A stretch of 64,000 nucleotides of DNA from SIG307 sp045596385 (GTDB taxonomy: Bacteria > Bacillota > Clostridia > Lachnospirales > Lachnospiraceae): the NCBI GenBank assembly GCA_045596385.1, contig JAZOCC010000024.1, positions 124,001-188,000 of the forward strand, given 5' to 3'. A program made the position numbers and the translations under genes. Shown here one piece after another: positions 59,809-64,000 of this stretch (the first letter of the stretch is position 1; each line of letters opens with the position of its first letter). The notes beneath the pieces are model-generated. The model searched no databases, had not been told where the DNA came from, and worked only from the letters and a program-made list of their open reading frames with translations.

Positions 59809-61577
59809 AAAAGAAAACCGAAAACTCTGCAACTTTAGTTCGTGTGATTGCGCTTATTAAGCCGTATTTGTGGCTGTTGTGCCTCTCACTTTTGTTTGCG
59901 GTGGCTACGGTAGTGACAACGCTGTATGCGCCGGTACTGACCGGACAGGCCATTGACCATGTGGTGGCAGCGGGAAAGGTGGATTTTAAGGCCATTGTGC
60001 CGATTTTAATAAAGTTTTTAATTGTAGTCGGAATTATGGCAGCGTCCAGTTGGATTATGAATTTATGTAACAACCGGATTGCGTTCCATGTGGTGCGGGA
60101 CCTTCGTACGAAGGTATATGCCCATGTACAGAATCTTCCGCTCAGTTACCTGGATTCCCATCCGAACGGAGATACCTTAAGCCGGATTGTAACCGATATC
60201 GATCAGTTATCCGACGGATTACTTATGGGATTTTCCCAGCTTTTTACCGGTGTGGTAACCATTGCGGCAACCTTAGGATTTATGCTTTCCATTCATGTGG
60301 GAATTGCACTTTTGGTAGTAGTCCTTACACCGGTGTCTCTGTTTGTGGCAGCGTTTATTGCAAAGCGGACCTACTCCTTGTTCCAGGCCCAGTCCAAGGT
60401 CCGGGCGGAGATGACTTCCCTGGTGGAGGAACTGGTGGGAAATCAAAAGGTAGTAACCGCATTTAATTACGAAGAAAAAGCGGAGGAGAGGTTTTATGAT
60501 GTGAACCACCGGTTACAGAAGGTGGGCATCAAGGCGATTTTCTTCTCTTCGTTAACAAATCCGTGTACACGTTTTGTAAACGGTCTGGTCTATACCGGCG
60601 TGGGTATTTTTGGTGGATTTGTAGCGCTTACGGCGGGACCGGCGGTGTTATCCATCGGTCAGTTGTCCTGTTTCTTATCTTATGCAAACCAGTACACAAA
60701 GCCGTTTAACGAGATTTCTTCCGTGATTACGGAGCTACAGAATGCACTGGCTTCCGCAAAGCGTGTGTTTGACCTTTTGGATGAGCCGGAGCAGATACCG
60801 GATAAGGAAGATGCGGTGGTGCTTACGGAGGCGGAAGGTACTGTGGGACTTTCCCATGTAGCCTTTTCCTACGTGCCTGAGGTACCGCTTTTAAAGGATG
60901 TGAATCTTTCTGTAAAGCCGGGTCAGCGGGTAGCGATTGTAGGTCCTACCGGTTGCGGTAAAACAACGCTGATTAACCTTTTGATGCGGTTCTACGATGT
61001 AAAAAAGGGTACCATTACGGTGGATGGTACGGACATCAGGGATATGACGAGAGAGTCTCTGCGGGAAAACTACGGTATGGTATTACAGGAGACCTGGTTA
61101 AAGTCCGGCACCATTGCGGAGAACATTGCTTACGGTCGCCCGGATGCTACGATGGAAGAAATCGAGGAGGCGGCAAAGGCGTCCTATGCACATAATTTCA
61201 TCCGTCGTTTAAAGGACGGATATCAGACCGTCATTGCAGAAGACGGAGGCAATTTGTCCCAGGGACAGAAGCAGCTGCTTTGTATCGCCAGAGTCATGCT
61301 TTGTTTGCCGCCGATGCTGATTCTTGATGAGGCAACCTCTTCCATTGATACCCGTATGGAGGTTCGTATCCAGCGGGCGTTCCATAAGATGATGAAGGGA
61401 CGTACCAGTTTTATCGTGGCACACCGCTTATCCACGATTCGTGAAGCAGATGTAATATTGGTAATGAAGGATGGCGACATTATCGAGCAGGGAACTCACG
61501 AGGAACTTTTGGCGCAAGGCGGATTCTATCACAACTTATATTACAGCGGAGCGCCGGAAGAGCAGGCCGCTGAATAA
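59805..61577 (+). CDS. Heterodimeric ABC exporter subunit 2 (variant signature motif)
   Basis: 590 aa. Six membrane spans (about 1-320), then an ATPase domain with Walker A GPTGCGKTT, signature LSQGQKQLL and Walker B MLILDEATSSID with the normal Glu. The signature has Gln in place of the first Gly, as in BmrD/TM288-type partners, so together the two subunits form one consensus and one degenerate site. Export uses the hydrolysis at the consensus site. Overlap of 4 bases with subunit 1. Confidence 0.94.
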   Translation: MKKKTENSATLVRVIALIKPYLWLLCLSLLFAVATVVTTLYAPVLTGQAIDHVVAAGKVDFKAIVPILIKFLIVVGIMAASSWIMNLCNNRIAFHVVRDLRTKVYAHVQNLPLSYLDSHPNGDTLSRIVTDIDQLSDGLLMGFSQLFTGVVTIAATLGFMLSIHVGIALLVVVLTPVSLFVAAFIAKRTYSLFQAQSKVRAEMTSLVEELVGNQKVVTAFNYEEKAEERFYDVNHRLQKVGIKAIFFSSLTNPCTRFVNGLVYTGVGIFGGFVALTAGPAVLSIGQLSCFLSYANQYTKPFNEISSVITELQNALASAKRVFDLLDEPEQIPDKEDAVVLTEAEGTVGLSHVAFSYVPEVPLLKDVNLSVKPGQRVAIVGPTGCGKTTLINLLMRFYDVKKGTITVDGTDIRDMTRESLRENYGMVLQETWLKSGTIAENIAYGRPDATMEEIEEAAKASYAHNFIRRLKDGYQTVIAEDGGNLSQGQKQLLCIARVMLCLPPMLILDEATSSIDTRMEVRIQRAFHKMMKGRTSFIVAHRLSTIREADVILVMKDGDIIEQGTHEELLAQGGFYHNLYYSGAPEEQAAE

Positions 61578-61748
61578 AAAATAACAATTTTAAAATTTTT
61601 TCGGTTTTTTTGGAACCGGAATGTGACAAGCTTCGTCAATGTATCAGTGGGACGAAGAAAGACCACATAAATCGGACCGAACCGTGAAGGGAGACGGGGG
61701 TGTCCAAAGAACTTAAAAATGTAAAGAAAAGAAAGAGGAGATAAGAAA

Positions 61749-62825
61749 ATGAGAATGAGAAAATTTTTAGCAGTAGCACTTTCCGTGGCAATGGTATTCA
61801 GCCTGGCGGCATGTGGTAAGAAGGATGAGGGAAAGAATCCGGCAGAGGGTGAGAACATCACCGCAACCGTAGCACCGACCGCACCGGCAGAGGATGAGTC
61901 CGGTGATAAGGCAGAGGCCGGCGTGATTACTCCGGACTTTGTTGCAGGTACCGCAGGCGAAAAACTTTGGAATGATTTCCTTGCGACCGTGAAAGGAAAT
62001 CCGGACTTGGCTCCGGTGGATGTAGCAAATCTCCTTTCCCTCAATCCGGTCATTCAGTTTATGGCAGGCGGTATGGAAGTAGAGCCGGGTTACCTTGCAG
62101 GCTTCTCCGAGGAAATCAGCGGTTTTGAGAAGGGTGCAATGTACGGCCCGATGATGGGTTCCATCGCATTCGCAGGTTACATTTTCGAACTTGCTGACGG
62201 TGCGGATGTAAATGCATTTATCAATACCTTAAAGAGCAAGGCTGATCCGAGATGGAACATCTGTGTTTCCGCAGACTACACGCAGGTAGGTGCATACGGC
62301 AATACCGTATACTTCCTGATGTATCCGGCAGAGATGGATAATGCAGCTCCGGAAGGCGGCGAAGGCGCAGGAGATGTGGTTGACGTAACCGTAATTTATC
62401 CGGATGTAGCGGAGAATACCTGGGGTGAGTCTCTTTGGGAGGCATTTGAAACGACCATGAACGACAATCCGTCCGCTACCGCAGTGGATGCGGCATTCAT
62501 GGTTTCTATGCACGAGTCCATTCCGGCGGAAGCAATGTTCGGCTCCGCAGAAATTATGCCGGGTCTTTTAGCAGGCTTTAACAACTATGAGGTTACCGGA
62601 TTTAAGAGTGGTGCAATGTTTGGTCCGATGATGGGTTCCGTTGCATTCATCGGTTATGTATTCGAGTTAGAGGAAGGTGCGGATGTGAATGCATTCATGA
62701 CCAACCTTACCGATAATGCAGATCCGAGATGGAACATCTGCGTAGAGGCAGAGCAGACCGTAGTAGGCGCATACAACAACATGGTATTCTTCCTTATGTG
62801 TCCGAACTCCGCACAGGGTGAATAA
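61749..62825 (+). CDS. Lipoprotein with two tandem copies of an unknown domain
   Basis: 358 aa, RBS GAGGAG. The signal peptide ends in the lipobox SLAAC (Cys 21). After a short Thr/Pro/Glu linker come two copies of a domain of about 125 residues (about 75-200 and 225-350). Shared blocks are GAM-GPMMGS-AF-GY-FEL, GADVNAF and ADPRWNIC. The copies are about half identical, so this is an old internal duplication. I do not know the domain. It is exported and tethered to the membrane. A terminator follows. Confidence 0.85.
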   Translation: MRMRKFLAVALSVAMVFSLAACGKKDEGKNPAEGENITATVAPTAPAEDESGDKAEAGVITPDFVAGTAGEKLWNDFLATVKGNPDLAPVDVANLLSLNPVIQFMAGGMEVEPGYLAGFSEEISGFEKGAMYGPMMGSIAFAGYIFELADGADVNAFINTLKSKADPRWNICVSADYTQVGAYGNTVYFLMYPAEMDNAAPEGGEGAGDVVDVTVIYPDVAENTWGESLWEAFETTMNDNPSATAVDAAFMVSMHESIPAEAMFGSAEIMPGLLAGFNNYEVTGFKSGAMFGPMMGSVAFIGYVFELEEGADVNAFMTNLTDNADPRWNICVEAEQTVVGAYNNMVFFLMCPNSAQGE

Positions 62826-62839
62826 TTAAGGACTTTGTT

Positions 62840-62871
62840 GGGCACTTCTGATAGAGAGGTGCCCTTGTTTT
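62840..62871 (+). terminator. Terminator after the duplicated-domain lipoprotein
   Basis: GGGCACTTCT pairs with AGAGGTGCCC (GU allowed), followed by TTGTTTT. Confidence 0.82.
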
Positions 62872-64000
62872 ATGAAAGGAGGAATTCTTCTGTTATTTTC
62901 CACCATCAGTTTTATTTATTACTTTTTGGCGGCGGTGCTGTTGTTGTACTTTATCGTGCCGTTTAAGCTGAAGAATTTGGTGTTATTGGTAGCCAGCCTG
63001 TTCTTCTATTTTTACGGAGAACCGGTGTATACGTTGCTTATGATCGGAACGATTTTGTCCAGTTATATTCACGGATTGTTAATCGATAAATTCCGTGGTA
63101 CGGTATGGTCCAAGGTGTTTCTTTGTACCAGTGTGATTACCAGTATCGGGGCATTAGGCTTCTTTAAGTATTCGGATTTCTTTATCAGCAATGTGAATTC
63201 CTTGTTTCATACGGAGTTTTCCTTACTTGGTCTGGCACTTCCGATCGGTATCAGCTTCTATACCTTCCAGACCTTAAGCTATACCATTGATGTGTATCGC
63301 GGAGATGCAAAGGTGCAGAAGAGTCCGATTCGTCTGGCAACCTACGTGGCACTGTTCCCGCAGCTCATTGCGGGTCCGATTGTGCGTTACACCACAGTGG
63401 AGGAAGAGCTTTCCCACAGAACCCACTCTTTCGAGAATTTCGGTTATGGTGTGACTCGTTTTATCATCGGTTTATCTAAGAAGGTATTGATTGCGGACAC
63501 GTTAGGCGGGCTGGCAAATACCATGCACGGGATGGAAGAGGCAACGGTAGCAGGTTACTGGATGTACGCCATTGCTATTTCCCTGCAGTTGTATTTTGAC
63601 TTTTCCGGTTATTCCGATATGGCCATCGGCCTCGGACGAATCTTCGGATTCCATTTCCTTGAAAACTTTAACTATCCGTTTATCTCCAAAAGCATTGCGG
63701 AGTTCTGGAGACGGTGGCATATGTCCCTCGGTACCTGGTTCCGTGACTATGTGTACATTCCGATGGGCGGAAATCGTGTAGGAAAGGGCCGTTGGTTCCT
63801 TAATATCCTGACCGTTTGGTTTTTGACCGGCTTCTGGCACGGTGCGGACTGGACCTTCATTATCTGGGGACTGTACTTTGCGGCCTTCCTGCTTTTGGAG
63901 AAGTTTGTGCTGAACAAGGTATTTGCAAAGCTTCCGAAGTTTGTGTCCCACATTTATGTGGTAATTGCGATTTTAATCAGCTTTGTAATCTTCAGCGGTA
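62872..64000 (+). CDS. MBOAT-family membrane O-acyltransferase, 3' end beyond the window
   Basis: The frame is open to the right edge (376 codons seen). At least eight spans are visible. It has GPIVRYTTVEEE, LYFDFSGYSDMAIGLGRIFGF, EFWRRWHMSLGTWFRDYVYIP and LTGFWHGADWTFIIWG, with the conserved His of the AlgI/DltB/PatA-type MBOAT proteins. These transfer acyl groups, mostly acetyl, to surface polysaccharides across the membrane. The ATG at 62872 lacks an RBS, while AGGAGG sits before a CTG at 62890 that would give the usual MBOAT start (LLFSTISFIYYF), so the start is uncertain. Confidence 0.9.
   Translation, partial: MKGGILLLFSTISFIYYFLAAVLLLYFIVPFKLKNLVLLVASLFFYFYGEPVYTLLMIGTILSSYIHGLLIDKFRGTVWSKVFLCTSVITSIGALGFFKYSDFFISNVNSLFHTEFSLLGLALPIGISFYTFQTLSYTIDVYRGDAKVQKSPIRLATYVALFPQLIAGPIVRYTTVEEELSHRTHSFENFGYGVTRFIIGLSKKVLIADTLGGLANTMHGMEEATVAGYWMYAIAISLQLYFDFSGYSDMAIGLGRIFGFHFLENFNYPFISKSIAEFWRRWHMSLGTWFRDYVYIPMGGNRVGKGRWFLNILTVWFLTGFWHGADWTFIIWGLYFAAFLLLEKFVLNKVFAKLPKFVSHIYVVIAILISFVIFSG

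Overview
The window looks like the chromosome of a motile, probably spore-forming member of the Clostridia, most likely a Lachnospiraceae. The reasons are the monoderm gene set, lipoproteins and surface proteins with Thr/Pro linkers, two tandem flagellin genes with sigma-D-type promoters, Csp-like and SpoIIQ-like proteins, an HD-GYP phosphodiesterase, a PilZ-containing chemoreceptor, and the rpsF-ssb-rpsR operon. This is inference from gene content. No rRNA or tRNA genes and no CRISPR array were seen.

Region by region. 1-3.9 kb: a truncated CPBP-like membrane protein, an AIR-synthase-like protein, an Lrp regulator overlapping a class I aminotransferase, and a small orphan. 4.1-6.1 kb: a likely three-gene operon of hicA, hicB and a Card1/Can2-like CARF-PD-(D/E)xK nuclease, with no CRISPR locus nearby. 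6.1-11.6 kb: a catalytically dead Csp-type subtilase, a long inverted repeat, a SARP-type response regulator, hisC and queH. 11.8-21.9 kb: a degenerate LytM protein, a surface protein behind a structured leader that may hold a c-di-GMP-I riboswitch, a cytidylate-kinase-like protein, an ABC transporter operon with a secreted CARDB-type protein, and an HD-GYP protein. 22-27.9 kb: an active-looking secreted subtilase, a FliD-like protein and asnB. 28-30.7 kb: an ExbB/ExbD-like proton-channel operon and an NlpC/P60 protein.

31.9-48.0 kb is a 16.1-kb integrated element in the 3' end of rpsR. It is bounded by a 29-bp direct repeat that regenerates the last codons of S18, with an excisionase-like gene and a tyrosine integrase at its right end. 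Its cargo is a two-gene module of unknown function (soluble protein plus membrane protein), darTG, a serine recombinase, an orphan DNA adenine methylase, two lipoproteins driven by near-identical promoters, a possible non-coding RNA, a broken GNAT gene and several orphans. No relaxase, transposase or phage structural gene was seen.

48.0-64 kb returns to the backbone: a triplicated 60-bp repeat, an NCS2 purine permease, a CZB chemoreceptor, a chemoreceptor-PilZ fusion, two flagellins whose leaders carry tandem GGA-loop hairpins (CsrA-type), a heterodimeric ABC exporter, an internally duplicated lipoprotein and a partial MBOAT acyltransferase.

The main candidates for new biology are the hicAB-CARF nuclease operon, the ExbB/ExbD-like operon in a monoderm, the two-gene module just inside attL, and the twin-promoter lipoprotein regulon of the island.
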